Assembly: GCF_000789235.1 (NCBI RefSeq)
Contig: NZ_KN525716.1
Location: 1,943,169 to 2,007,168 of the forward strand
Length of the DNA: 64,000 nucleotides
From: Wocania ichthyoenteri Th78
GTDB lineage: Bacteria; Bacteroidota; Bacteroidia; Flavobacteriales; Flavobacteriaceae
Direction of reading: 5' to 3'
Shown here: piece by piece, positions 28,771 to 37,031 of the stretch
Layout of the letters: every line of letters starts with the position of its first letter
Numbering within the stretch: the stretch's first letter is position 1
Program-made: the position numbers and the translations under genes
The notes under the pieces: generated by a model
What the model saw: the letters and a program-made list of their open reading frames with translations, nothing else
The model's database searches: none
What the model was told of the DNA's origin: nothing

Positions 28771-29181
28771 ATGAATAAAATTGAACATATTGGTATAGCT
28801 GTAAAAAATCTTGATGATTCTAATAAATTGTTCGCCAAATTATTTGGAGAAACGCATTATAAAATGGAAGAAGTAGCTAACGAAGGGGTGAACACCTCTT
28901 TTTTTAAAGTGGGAGAAAATAAGATTGAATTGTTAGAAGGCACAAATGGAGATAGCCCAATTGCAAAATTTATTGCAAAAAAAGGCGAAGGCATACACCA
29001 TATTGCTTTTGATGTGGATGATATTAATGCTGAAATTAAAAGGCTTAAAAACGAGGGTTTTAATGTTTTAAATGAAACACCAAAAAAAGGAGCCGATAAT
29101 AAGTTGGTGGCTTTTTTACATCCAAAATTTTCAAACGGTGTTTTAATCGAGTTGTGCCAAGAAATACCAAATAAACATTAA
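28771..29181 (+). CDS. mce: Methylmalonyl-CoA epimerase
   Basis: The 136-residue VOC-fold protein interconverts the R and S forms of methylmalonyl-CoA. Two beta-alpha-beta-beta-beta modules are visible: IEHIGIAVKNLDDSNKLFAK with a metal histidine, NKIELLEGTNGDSPIAKFI with a glutamate, GIHHIAFDVDD with the second histidine, and GVLIELCQE with the last glutamate. Length and motifs are typical. It is monocistronic between the rbfA promoter region and the tRNA. Confidence 0.92.
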   Translation: MNKIEHIGIAVKNLDDSNKLFAKLFGETHYKMEEVANEGVNTSFFKVGENKIELLEGTNGDSPIAKFIAKKGEGIHHIAFDVDDINAEIKRLKNEGFNVLNETPKKGADNKLVAFLHPKFSNGVLIELCQEIPNKH

Positions 29182-29342
29182 AATAATCGATTAAATTCGT
29201 TTCTATTCCCTTTATATTTCAATATAAAATAAAAGTATAACTATTACTATGCTTATATTTTCTGTTTTATCTAAAGAAAATATAATTCAAATTTACTATC
29301 AATCATTTTAAAATTCATTTGGTATAAAAGGAATAATTTTTC

Positions 29343-29373
29343 TTGCTAACAATTAAAATAAGTAGTAATATTG
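29343..29373 (+). promoter_or_regulatory. tRNA promoter
   Basis: TTG (29343-29345), 20 bases, then TAATATTG (29366-29373) fit the Bacteroidota TTG/TAnnTTTG promoter with one mismatch. It lies 12 bases before the tRNA 5' end. Confidence 0.6.
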
Positions 29374-29385
29374 CACTCCAATTTC

Positions 29386-29459
29386 GGTCCTATAGCTCAG
29401 TTGGTTAGAGCACCTGACTCATAATCAGGTGGTCCATGGTTCGAGTCCATGTGGGACCA
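29386..29459 (+). tRNA. tRNA with CAT anticodon (Ile2 lysidine type or elongator Met)
   Basis: A full cloverleaf can be drawn: acceptor GGTCCTA with TGGGACC (one G-T pair), D-arm AGCTCAGTTGGTTAGAGC, anticodon stem CCTGA/TCAGG with loop CTCATAA (anticodon CAT at 29420-29422), variable loop, and T-arm CATGG TTCGAGT CCATG. CCA is not encoded. A CAT anticodon can mean elongator Met or the Ile2 tRNA whose C34 becomes lysidine; the ACTCATAATC arm resembles ileX-type genes as well as Met genes. The initiator is excluded by the normal first base pair. Confidence 0.95.
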
Positions 29460-29473
29460 CTTTTAGAAATTGT

Positions 29474-29503
29474 AAAGCCTTGCAGAAATGTGAGGCTTTT
29501 TTT
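29474..29503 (+). terminator. Intrinsic terminator after the tRNA
   Basis: AAAGCCT pairs with AGGCTTT across a 12-base loop and is followed by a T run. It lies 15 bases after the tRNA and just before the convergent M28 peptidase stop. Confidence 0.75.
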
Positions 29504-29509
29504 ATGAGT

Positions 29510-30466
29510 TTAATCTTGCTTGATAAACGTCATTTTATAATCCGTTGAAGCTAGCTTCATAATCGTTTTAAAAATATATTCGCACACCTGTTTTTGTCCA
29601 TTAATATTTATTAAATCAACCGTATCTTCTGGTGTATGGTATTGCGGATGTCCGCCTGTATGCATTCCTAAAACCGAAATGTCTTTTTTGTAAAACGATA
29701 CATGATCCGATCCGCCAACAGAACCAGCATGCACAATTGGTGTTAAGTTTAACGATTCGCCTAAAGCTTGCATAAAATTTACGCCATCAGGAAATGTGCC
29801 TGCTCCTCCCATGTACACATGCTTATCCTTATTCATTCTTCCAACCATATCCATATTAATCATTAATTTTATTTGAGATAATGGTACTAGAGGGTTTTCA
29901 ACAAAATATTTACTTCCTAATAACCCTTGTTCTTCGGCACCAAAAGCGATAAAAATAATACTGCGTTTTAATAAATGTTTTTGACTTTCTATTTTTTCGG
30001 CTATTTCTAATAACGCTGCTGTTCCGCTAGCATTATCATCGGCACCATAATGAATGGTATTCTTTTTGTCAGATTTTGATGATGGTCCACCCAAACCTAA
30101 ATGATCGTAATGTGCACCCAAAACAATATATTCGTTTTTAAGTACAGTATCATTACCTTCAATAAAACCAACCACATTACAGGTTTTTACAACAGGTTTT
30201 TTAGCAATGCCTTTACTAACTCTTAATCTTGCTTTAAAGGGTTGCTTATATCCTAAATCAAAAGGCATAATGCTTATCTTTTTAAATTCCTTTTTTAAAT
30301 ATTTAACAACACGTTTGTTTGCTTTTCCTCCAGAATATCGACCTGCATTTTTTTCTGAAGTTAAAAACAAAAGGTGTTCTTTTAGTTCATTTTCTGTGAT
30401 TTCAGATTGAGAAAACACATTAAAGTTAATACTTCCTAACAATAAAAATAAAAAGACCTTATTCAT
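29510..30466 (-). CDS. M28-family zinc peptidase, secreted
   Basis: The 318-residue protein has a cleavable signal (FLFLLLGSINFNVFSQS). All five metal ligands of the M28 aminopeptidase fold can be placed: VLGAHYDHLG near 118, YGADDNASGTAALLEIAE near 142, FGAEEQGLLGSKY near 176, INMDMVGRM near 204 and QYHTPEDTVD near 282. It should cleave amino-terminal residues in the periplasm or outside the cell. A CAAATATA sequence (TATATTTG on its strand, 30489-30496) is a -7 box 22 bases upstream. Confidence 0.92.
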   Translation of the reverse strand: MNKVFLFLLLGSINFNVFSQSEITENELKEHLLFLTSEKNAGRYSGGKANKRVVKYLKKEFKKISIMPFDLGYKQPFKARLRVSKGIAKKPVVKTCNVVGFIEGNDTVLKNEYIVLGAHYDHLGLGGPSSKSDKKNTIHYGADDNASGTAALLEIAEKIESQKHLLKRSIIFIAFGAEEQGLLGSKYFVENPLVPLSQIKLMINMDMVGRMNKDKHVYMGGAGTFPDGVNFMQALGESLNLTPIVHAGSVGGSDHVSFYKKDISVLGMHTGGHPQYHTPEDTVDLININGQKQVCEYIFKTIMKLASTDYKMTFIKQD

Positions 30467-30488
30467 AAACCATTCTTTTTTAGAATCT

Positions 30489-30496
30489 CAAATATA
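30489..30496 (-). promoter_or_regulatory. -7 promoter box for the M28 peptidase gene
   Basis: TATATTTG on the minus strand is an exact TAnnTTTG match 22 bases before the ATG. A TTG on that strand lies 14 bases further upstream, closer than usual. Confidence 0.5.
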
Positions 30497-30645
30497 TAAT
30501 ATGTTACCTACAACTTTCATCCGTTTTGTTTATTTTTGAGGAATAAATTTATCGATCATGAAATAAGTATAACTAAAATTTTAAAGATCAAAACCGTTTT
30601 ACTATGCGAATTACATTTGACAAATGAATTAAAATCAGATAAAAA

Positions 30646-32805
30646 ATGAAAAAAATAATGCTTAATCTTTTAGTGCTTACCATCATTATGGCGTGCAAAA
30701 ATGATAAGGAAGAAAAAAATGTTGTAGTTGTGAATTATCCTGAAACAAAAAAGGTAGATACTGTAGATACGTATTTTGATGTAGAAGTTAAAGATCCATA
30801 TCGTTGGTTAGAGGATGATAGAAGTGAAGAAACCGAAGCTTGGGTAAAATCTCAAAATAAAAGTACTTATGCGTATTTAGATAATATCCCGTTTAGAGAT
30901 GAGTTAAAAGACCGTCTGTCTAAACTATGGAATTACGAAAAAGTAGGTGCGCCTTTTATTGAAGGTGACTACACCTATTTTTCAAAAAATGATGGTCTGC
31001 AAAACCAAAATGTGTATTACAGGAAGAAAGGAGACGGTGAAGCCGAAATCTTTTTAGATCCGAATACATTTTCTAAAGATGGCACTGTTTCTTTAGGCGG
31101 AGGATTAAGCTTTTCAAAAGACAGTAACATGTTGGCATATTCTATTTCTGAAGGCGGAAGCGATTGGAGAAAAATTATTGTAATGAATCCTGAAACGCGA
31201 GACATTGTTGAAGACACGCTTAAAGATGTGAAATTCAGCGGTATTTCTTGGTATAAAAATGAAGGGTTTTATTACTCAAGTTACGATAAGCCTGAAGGTA
31301 GCGAGCTTTCTGCTAAAACCGATCAGCACAAAGTATATTATCATAAATTAGGTACACCTCAAAAAGAAGATGTTTTAATTTTTGGCGGAACACCAGATGA
31401 AAAACACCGTTATATATATGGCTCTGTAACCGAAGATGATAAATATCTAGTTATTACGCCACGTGTATCTACATCTGGTAACAAGCTTTATATAAAAGAT
31501 TTATCTAATCCAGACAGTAAACTTGTAACCATTTTAGACCATACAGATAGCGACACTTATATTATTGAAAATGAGGGTGGCAAGCTCTTCTTGGTTACAA
31601 ATCTAAATGCGCCAAACAAAAAAATAGTAACGGTTGATGCTTCAAATCCTGCCCCAGAACATTGGGAAGATTTTATTCCAGAAACCGAAAATGTTTTAAA
31701 CCCTTCAACCGGAGGTGGATTTTTCTTTGCTAAATATATGGTTGATGCTATTTCTAAAGTAAAACAATATAATTATAAAGGTGAGCTAATACGAGATATT
31801 GAGCTACCAGGTTTAGGTACAGTAGGTGGTTTTGGTGGTAAAAAGAAAGATGCCGTTTTATATTTTTCATTTACTAATTACAATACACCTTCAAGTATTT
31901 ATACATTCAATCCAGAAACGGGTAAAACCCAATCGTATTGGAAACCAAGTATCAACTTTAATAGTGATGATTTTGAAAGTAATCAAGTGTTTTATAAATC
32001 AAAAGATGGTACTAAAATACCAATGATGATTACTCATAAAAAAGGTTTAGAACTTAATGGTAAAAACCCAACTATTTTATATGGCTATGGTGGATTTAAT
32101 ATCAGTTTAACACCTTCATTTAGCATTACAAATGCCGTTTGGATGGAGCAAGGAGGCATTCTTGCTGTGCCTAATTTACGTGGTGGTGGTGAATATGGTA
32201 AAATATGGCACGATGCAGGAACACAAATGAAAAAGCAAAATGTATTTGACGATTTTATTGCTGCTGGTGAATATTTAATAGAAAATAAATACACGTCTTC
32301 AGATTTTCTAGCTATCCGAGGTGGATCAAATGGAGGCTTGTTAGTGGGAGCAGTTATGACACAGCGTCCAGACTTAGCAAAAGTAGCATTGCCCGCTGTA
32401 GGTGTTTTAGATATGCTCCGTTATCATACGTTTACTGCTGGAGCAGGTTGGGCTTACGATTATGGTACTGCCGAACAAAGCAAAGACATGTTTGAATATC
32501 TTAAAGGATATTCTCCTGTACATAATGTAAAAGAAGGTGTTGAATATCCAGCAACTTTAGTAACTACTGGTGACCATGACGATAGAGTGGTGCCAGCGCA
32601 TAGTTTTAAATTTGCAGCTGAATTACAAAGCAAACAAACAGGAACAAATCCAACTTTAATACGTATTGAAACTGATGCTGGACATGGTGCAGGAACACCT
32701 GTTAGTAAAACCATTGAACAGTATGCCGATATTTTTGGTTTCACGTTTTACAATATGGGATTTGATGTGTTACCAAGTAAAACTAAAGAAAAGATAAAAG
32801 GATAA
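30646..32805 (+). CDS. Prolyl oligopeptidase family (S9A) lipoprotein
   Basis: The 719-residue protein starts with a lipobox ([10 protein letters not shown], cysteine at 17). An N-terminal beta-propeller ([19 protein letters not shown] and blades to about 450) precedes the alpha/beta-hydrolase domain, whose triad is Ser in [13 protein letters not shown] near 561, Asp in [11 protein letters not shown] near 646 and His in DAGHGAG near 679. It should cleave short proline-containing peptides at the envelope. The gene is followed by a REP-like half-palindrome and a strong terminator. A TATTTTTG box lies at 30531-30538. Confidence 0.94.
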   Translation: MKKIMLNLLVLTIIMACKNDKEEKNVVVVNYPETKKVDTVDTYFDVEVKDPYRWLEDDRSEETEAWVKSQNKSTYAYLDNIPFRDELKDRLSKLWNYEKVGAPFIEGDYTYFSKNDGLQNQNVYYRKKGDGEAEIFLDPNTFSKDGTVSLGGGLSFSKDSNMLAYSISEGGSDWRKIIVMNPETRDIVEDTLKDVKFSGISWYKNEGFYYSSYDKPEGSELSAKTDQHKVYYHKLGTPQKEDVLIFGGTPDEKHRYIYGSVTEDDKYLVITPRVSTSGNKLYIKDLSNPDSKLVTILDHTDSDTYIIENEGGKLFLVTNLNAPNKKIVTVDASNPAPEHWEDFIPETENVLNPSTGGGFFFAKYMVDAISKVKQYNYKGELIRDIELPGLGTVGGFGGKKKDAVLYFSFTNYNTPSSIYTFNPETGKTQSYWKPSINFNSDDFESNQVFYKSKDGTKIPMMITHKKGLELNGKNPTILYGYGGFNISLTPSFSITNAVWMEQGGILAVPNLRGGGEYGKIWHDAGTQMKKQNVFDDFIAAGEYLIENKYTSSDFLAIRGGSNGGLLVGAVMTQRPDLAKVALPAVGVLDMLRYHTFTAGAGWAYDYGTAEQSKDMFEYLKGYSPVHNVKEGVEYPATLVTTGDHDDRVVPAHSFKFAAELQSKQTGTNPTLIRIETDAGHGAGTPVSKTIEQYADIFGFTFYNMGFDVLPSKTKEKIKG

Positions 32806-32810
32806 CTTTG

Positions 32811-32840
32811 TGTCACACTGAGCGCAGTCGAAGTGTCTCA
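32811..32840. repeat. REP-like palindrome half-copy after the S9 peptidase gene
   Basis: TGTCACACTGAGCGCAGTCG, continuing AAGTGT, shares the TGAGCGCAGTCGAA core with both arms of the 27-bp palindrome at 1920-1988. ACACT and AGTGT allow it to fold on itself. It lies 5 bases after the stop codon. Confidence 0.7.
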
Positions 32841-32854
32841 TTATAAAGTAAATC

Positions 32855-32890
32855 AAAAAACCGTTCTTCTAAAAAGAGGAATGGTTTTTT
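32855..32890 (+). terminator. Strong intrinsic terminator of the S9 peptidase gene
   Basis: A 16-bp stem (AAAAAACCGTTCTTCT with AGAGGAATGGTTTTTT, two G-T wobbles) closes a four-A loop and ends in a T run. It lies upstream of, and argues against, any start earlier than 32905 for the following ABC gene. Confidence 0.9.
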
Positions 32891-32892
32891 AT

Positions 32893-32900
32893 TATTTTTG
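32893..32900 (+). promoter_or_regulatory. -7 box abutting the ABC ATPase start
   Basis: TATTTTTG is an exact TAnnTTTG match ending 4 bases before the ATG at 32905, so transcription probably starts at or inside the start codon. It directly follows the terminator stem. Confidence 0.55.
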
Positions 32901-32904
32901 CTCT

Positions 32905-33816
32905 ATGCTTCAAGTTAAAAATATATCATTTTCATATAAAAAAACATCGGTTTTAAAAGATATTTCTTTTAAAGTAAATCAAGGCGAACATGTTTCAATA
33001 ATAGGAGAAAGTGGCTCTGGAAAAAGTACACTCTTAAAATTATTATACGGTACTTATGATTTAAACGATGGTCAAATATTTTGGAAGGACGAAGAAATTC
33101 TCGGACCAAAACACAATCTTGTTATTGGTCCGGAATACATGAAATATGTCGCACAAGAATTCGAGTTAATGCCTTTTATTACCGTTGCTGAAAATATTGG
33201 TGCTTTCCTATCCAACTTTTATCCTGAAGAAAAGCAAAATCGCATTGATGAACTTTTAGAAGTTGTAGAACTATCCCATTTTAAAAACACCAAGGTTAAA
33301 GAATTAAGTGGCGGACAAAAACAGCGCGTAGCTTTGATAAGAGCTATTGCAAAGCAACCAGAAATCATTTTGTTGGATGAGCCATTTAGCCATATCGATA
33401 ATTTTAAAAAACAATCTTTACGTCGAAGTTTGTTTAAACATCTAAAAGAAAAAAACATTACTTGTGTTGTAGCTACGCACGATAAACATGATGTATTACC
33501 TTTTTCAGATAATATGATTGTTTTACACGAGACTAAAATTATTGCAAACGATACACCACAACAATTATACGAAGAACCTCAAAACAAATTAATTGCTTCT
33601 TTTTTTGGTGAGTTTAATGTTATAGAAGGTGTCTTTGTTTACGCGCATCAACTTAAGGTAGTTAATAAATCTGATTTAAAAGTTATTATAAAACAAAGTT
33701 ATTTTAAAGGTCATTATTATTTAATTGAAGCCGATTTGGATGGAGAAAAAATGTTTTTTGAAAGTGAATCTCTATATGATAAAAATAAAGAAGTATTTCT
33801 GGAGAAAGTATTATGA
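32905..33816 (+). CDS. Orphan ABC transporter ATP-binding protein
   Basis: The 303-residue protein has a complete ABC ATPase: Walker A IGESGSGKST, Q-loop VAQEFELMPF, signature LSGGQKQRVAL, Walker B IILLDEPFSHID and switch histidine VATHDKHD, followed by about 80 residues that resemble a TOBE-like beta domain. No permease is adjacent. An open frame extends upstream to 32833, but that part lies over a terminator and a -7 box, so ATG 32905 (MLQVKNISFSYKK) is chosen. Its stop overlaps that of the convergent Gre-family gene by six bases. Confidence 0.88.
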   Translation: MLQVKNISFSYKKTSVLKDISFKVNQGEHVSIIGESGSGKSTLLKLLYGTYDLNDGQIFWKDEEILGPKHNLVIGPEYMKYVAQEFELMPFITVAENIGAFLSNFYPEEKQNRIDELLEVVELSHFKNTKVKELSGGQKQRVALIRAIAKQPEIILLDEPFSHIDNFKKQSLRRSLFKHLKEKNITCVVATHDKHDVLPFSDNMIVLHETKIIANDTPQQLYEEPQNKLIASFFGEFNVIEGVFVYAHQLKVVNKSDLKVIIKQSYFKGHYYLIEADLDGEKMFFESESLYDKNKEVFLEKVL

Positions 33817-34260
33817 AACCTCTATTATCTCAAAACTACTTTCTCTAAAAACAATTGTATCTCCAACAGTTTTTCCTATTAATAATTTTCCAATTGGTGT
33901 GCTTGGTGAAATTGCATAAATTTTTTCAGAATTAATTTGAAATTCTCCTGCACTAATAGCAATGTAGTAATTAGCTTGTGTTGTGTAAACCACGCTTCCT
34001 AAACCAATAATTTTTGAAGATTTTGAAGTATCAATTTTAGAAAGTGCTTCTTTAACTTTTACAATTTCAGAGAGTTGCTTGCCCGCTTTTTCACGTTCTA
34101 ATTGTAACATGGCGCGTCCGGTTTCGTGCTTATCGCCTGCACTACTTTTGGTTTCGCTAGTTAATGATTCTTGAATTTCGTTTATAGTTTTTTGAATCGT
34201 TTGAAAACGATTGTCAACAAACTCAAGACATTGGTTATATAATTTTTCTTTTATACTCAA
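33811..34260 (-). CDS. GreA/GreB-family transcription factor
   Basis: The 149-residue protein has an N-terminal helical hairpin (about 1-75) and a C-terminal FKBP-like domain with the Gre ending (YAISPSTPIGKLLIGKTVGD near 116). The hairpin tip reads SAGDKHETGRAMLQLERE; acidic D and E residues there recall the catalytic tip of GreA/GreB. The start is probably TTG, as no ATG precedes the conserved part. It may relieve paused RNA polymerase or act as a secondary-channel regulator; classical greA is usually longer (about 158 residues) and is likely elsewhere. Confidence 0.78.
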   Translation of the reverse strand: MSIKEKLYNQCLEFVDNRFQTIQKTINEIQESLTSETKSSAGDKHETGRAMLQLEREKAGKQLSEIVKVKEALSKIDTSKSSKIIGLGSVVYTTQANYYIAISAGEFQINSEKIYAISPSTPIGKLLIGKTVGDTIVFRESSFEIIEVS

Positions 34261-34323
34261 TTTTTAATTTTTAAAAGTGGACTCCTTCCCAATAGCTATC
34301 GCGATTCTAAGGAATAACAACCC

Positions 34324-35436
34324 TCACACTAAATCTGATAATTCTTTACCAACCAAACTACCAATGGCTACTCCCATGCCTCCAAGCCTAACACCGCAAA
34401 ATACATGATTACTAAGTTGTTTTACAATAGCTTTTTTTTGTTTACCAACACCCATAATGCCGCTCCACCTATAATCAATATCAAAAGGGGTTTCTGGTAA
34501 AATGGTGATTTTTAAAAGTGCTTCTAATTTGTTTTGAATTAGTTCGGTTTGTTTTAATTCGGTGGTTTCTTCTGCTTTAAAATCAAGGTTTCGTCCGCCT
34601 CCCAATAAAATTCTGTCATCAATGTTTCTAAAATAATAATAGCCTTTATCTAAATGAAATGTGCCTTTAATCTGCAGATTTTTTATTGGTTTTGTTATTA
34701 ATACTTGTGCCCGTGCTGGTTTTACATGTTCATTAAGTAACTGAGATGCAAAACCATTTGTTGCAATGAGTAGTTTTGAAGTTGAAAATTCAAATAGTTT
34801 TGTTTTTATTTTTACTGAATTATTATCTTCTAAAAACGCCTTAACTGTAACGTTGTTTAATATTTTAATATCTCTTGACAATGCTTTTTGAAGTAACGAC
34901 TTCATCATTTTTCCAGTATCAATTTGCCCTTCAAACTGATTAAAAATGTACTGGTTTTGTATGTTTTTAAAATTGAAAATATTGCTTTTTAAACTGTACA
35001 CTTCATCTTTAAAAATAGGTTTTAGCAAATTGTTGATACTTTCTTTTTTTGAAAGACAATCTTCAAATAATTCTGAATCTGCTTTTGTAAATAGCTCAAA
35101 TCCTCCAAACTGTTTATAATTAATATTTGCATCACCCAAAGTCTGTCGTAAAAGTTGTAACCCATCAACTCGCTTTTTAACCAATGAGAATACCTCACAT
35201 TCAGAGTGGATTTTTAAATCATCTAATATTTCGCTTAAGCTCCCAAAACAAGCAAAACCTGCATTTTTTGTGCTCGCGCCTTGAGGCAAAATGCCCTTTT
35301 CTAAAACAAGAATATTGGCTTTTGGGAAACGCTGTTTTAGTTGTAGCGCACAATTTAACCCCACAATGCCACTGCCAACAATAGTATAGTCTACATTAGT
35401 GAACCACGATTTAATTTCCCAATAGGATAATTTCAA
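34324..35436 (-). CDS. FAD-dependent oxidoreductase (DAO family)
   Basis: The 370-residue flavoprotein has a Rossmann GxGxxG near residue 21 (YTIVGSGIVGLNCALQLKQ), a KNAGFACFGS FAD-contact segment near 56, YYYFRNIDDRILLGGG near 266 and a C-terminal FAD segment GVRLGGMGVAIGSLVGKEL. It resembles glycine oxidase/D-amino-acid dehydrogenase proteins; the substrate is unknown. The start is TTG, four bases after the sulfatase TAA on the same strand, so the two are likely co-transcribed. Confidence 0.82.
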   Translation of the reverse strand: MKLSYWEIKSWFTNVDYTIVGSGIVGLNCALQLKQRFPKANILVLEKGILPQGASTKNAGFACFGSLSEILDDLKIHSECEVFSLVKKRVDGLQLLRQTLGDANINYKQFGGFELFTKADSELFEDCLSKKESINNLLKPIFKDEVYSLKSNIFNFKNIQNQYIFNQFEGQIDTGKMMKSLLQKALSRDIKILNNVTVKAFLEDNNSVKIKTKLFEFSTSKLLIATNGFASQLLNEHVKPARAQVLITKPIKNLQIKGTFHLDKGYYYFRNIDDRILLGGGRNLDFKAEETTELKQTELIQNKLEALLKITILPETPFDIDYRWSGIMGVGKQKKAIVKQLSNHVFCGVRLGGMGVAIGSLVGKELSDLV

Positions 35437-35440
35437 AATA

Positions 35441-36964
35441 TTATTTCTTTTCTAACTCTAAAGCTAGTTTTAAAGCTTCTAATTTTTCTGGGTGCGTTTC
35501 TGCTAAATTATATTGCTGCGCTCTATCTTCTTTTAAATTATACAGTTGATAAATGGTGTCTCTGCCAGTTTCTATATTTACCCATTTATTAACAATTTTA
35601 CCTCCTTTATGTGGCGGTATTAAAACCCAACCGCCTTGTCTGTAAGCCATAATATTATTCTGACCTAAAATAAGTCCTTGCCGTCCTTTTGAAGATTTTC
35701 CTAAAAAGGCATCTAATATATTTTTACTGTCTGGTGTGGTGTTATCCTGCCCTGTTAAAGCCGCAAGCGATGCTGTAAAATCCATCTGCGAAACTAATGC
35801 ATCTGATACTCCTGGTTTAATAGTGCCTTTCCATCTAATCATAAATGGAACATGTGTTCCAGCATCAAAAAGACTATATTTTCCGCCCCTAAGTCCGCCA
35901 TGTGGAGTGTGTTTTCCTATTTTAGTAACAGCATCGTCTTTATAGCCATCATCTAATACAGGACCATTATCACTTGAAAATATGACTATCGTATTTTCAG
36001 AAAGCCCTAATTTATCTAATTCGTCTAAAAATTGACCAACAGCCCAATCTGCCTCAATAATTACATCACCTCTTGGCCCTAATCCAGAAGCTCCAACAAA
36101 ACGAGGGTTGGGTACTCTAGGGACATGCGGTTGGTGCAGTGAATAGAACAAGAAAAAGGGGCTGTTTTTGTTTTTATTGATGTATTTGATAGATTCTTTT
36201 AAAAAATCATCGCCCATATTTTCATCAGTAAATAATGCTGATTTTCCGCCTTTCATATAACCAATTCTTGATATACCATTATGAATACTCATATCATGTC
36301 CATGACTTGGGTGCACTTTTAATAACTCTGGGTTTTCTCTTCCAGTAGGCTCACCCTCAAAGTTTTCTTGATAACTTACATAAATAGGGTCTTGAGTAGT
36401 TAAACCAACAACTTTATGATTTTCCACATAAACACTCGGCACCCTATCATTAGTAGATGCCATAATATAGGCGTAATCGAAGCCAATTTCTAACGGACCT
36501 GGTGCAATCTTTTTATTCCAATCCATATTAGCATCTCCTAACCCTAAATGCCATTTCCCTACAACTCCTGTTTTATAGCCTGCTTGCTGTAACATTGAGG
36601 GTAATGTTTGCTTTCCTAACTCGAAAAGCAAAGGCGCATTTCCTGGTAAAACTTGTGCTTTTTTTGTTCTAAAGGGATATGTGCCAGATAATAATGAGTA
36701 TCTGCTTGGGGTACAAGTGGGTGAGGTTGCGTATCCGTTATTAAAACGAATCCCTTCGTTTGCAATTCGATCAATATTTGGTGTTAACAATTCTGTAGAA
36801 CCATAACAACTTACATCTCCAAAACCTAAATCGTCGGCATAAATGATTACAATATTTGGATGATTTTGTTTTCTGTTTTCTATTAATTTTTTATTTGCTT
36901 CTTTCTTACAACTTAAAGAAATAAGTAATGTAAGTAAACTTAAAATATAACTGTGTGTTTTCAT
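35441..36964 (-). CDS. Sulfatase (arylsulfatase-type) lipoprotein
   Basis: The 507-residue protein has a lipobox (LLISLSCKKE, cysteine at 20) and the S1 sulfatase opening NIVIIYADDLGFGDVSCYGS that binds calcium. The active-site motif TCTPSRYSLLSG near 83 carries the cysteine that is changed to formylglycine by a maturation enzyme. KTGVVGKWHLGLGD and a metal-binding FSSDNGPV follow. It may remove sulfate esters from a polysaccharide or other secreted substrate. No SusCD pair or sulfatase-maturing gene is next to it. Confidence 0.92.
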   Translation of the reverse strand: MKTHSYILSLLTLLISLSCKKEANKKLIENRKQNHPNIVIIYADDLGFGDVSCYGSTELLTPNIDRIANEGIRFNNGYATSPTCTPSRYSLLSGTYPFRTKKAQVLPGNAPLLFELGKQTLPSMLQQAGYKTGVVGKWHLGLGDANMDWNKKIAPGPLEIGFDYAYIMASTNDRVPSVYVENHKVVGLTTQDPIYVSYQENFEGEPTGRENPELLKVHPSHGHDMSIHNGISRIGYMKGGKSALFTDENMGDDFLKESIKYINKNKNSPFFLFYSLHQPHVPRVPNPRFVGASGLGPRGDVIIEADWAVGQFLDELDKLGLSENTIVIFSSDNGPVLDDGYKDDAVTKIGKHTPHGGLRGGKYSLFDAGTHVPFMIRWKGTIKPGVSDALVSQMDFTASLAALTGQDNTTPDSKNILDAFLGKSSKGRQGLILGQNNIMAYRQGGWVLIPPHKGGKIVNKWVNIETGRDTIYQLYNLKEDRAQQYNLAETHPEKLEALKLALELEKK

Positions 36965-36998
36965 AAGGCATTAACTTTTGATTAAAATCAAAGATAAA

Positions 36999-37026
36999 AA
37001 AACTCCGAAATTACTTTCGGAGTTTT
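36999..37026 (-). terminator. Intrinsic terminator after accC
   Basis: AAAACTCCGAAA and TTTCGGAGTTTT form a perfect 12-bp stem around a 4-base loop, with a T run on the minus strand. It follows the accC stop by 5 bases and separates accBC from the sulfatase gene. Confidence 0.9.
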
Positions 37027-37031
37027 ACTTT

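Larger units (their letters stand above)
29182..29509. other. Spacer containing the tRNA gene
   Basis: These 328 bases have no protein gene. The left 160 bases are AT-rich without recognisable structure. The right part contains the tRNA promoter, the tRNA (29386-29459) and an intrinsic terminator (29474-29503). Confidence 0.7.

Noticed and set aside
32833-32904. 24-codon N-terminal extension of the ABC ATPase
   Set aside because: It would span a 16-bp terminator stem and a -7 box and adds no conserved residues.
34261-34323. Possible repeat around CCAATAGCTATCGCGATT
   Set aside because: It contains the short palindrome ATAGCTAT but no arms long enough to call a repeat from one copy.
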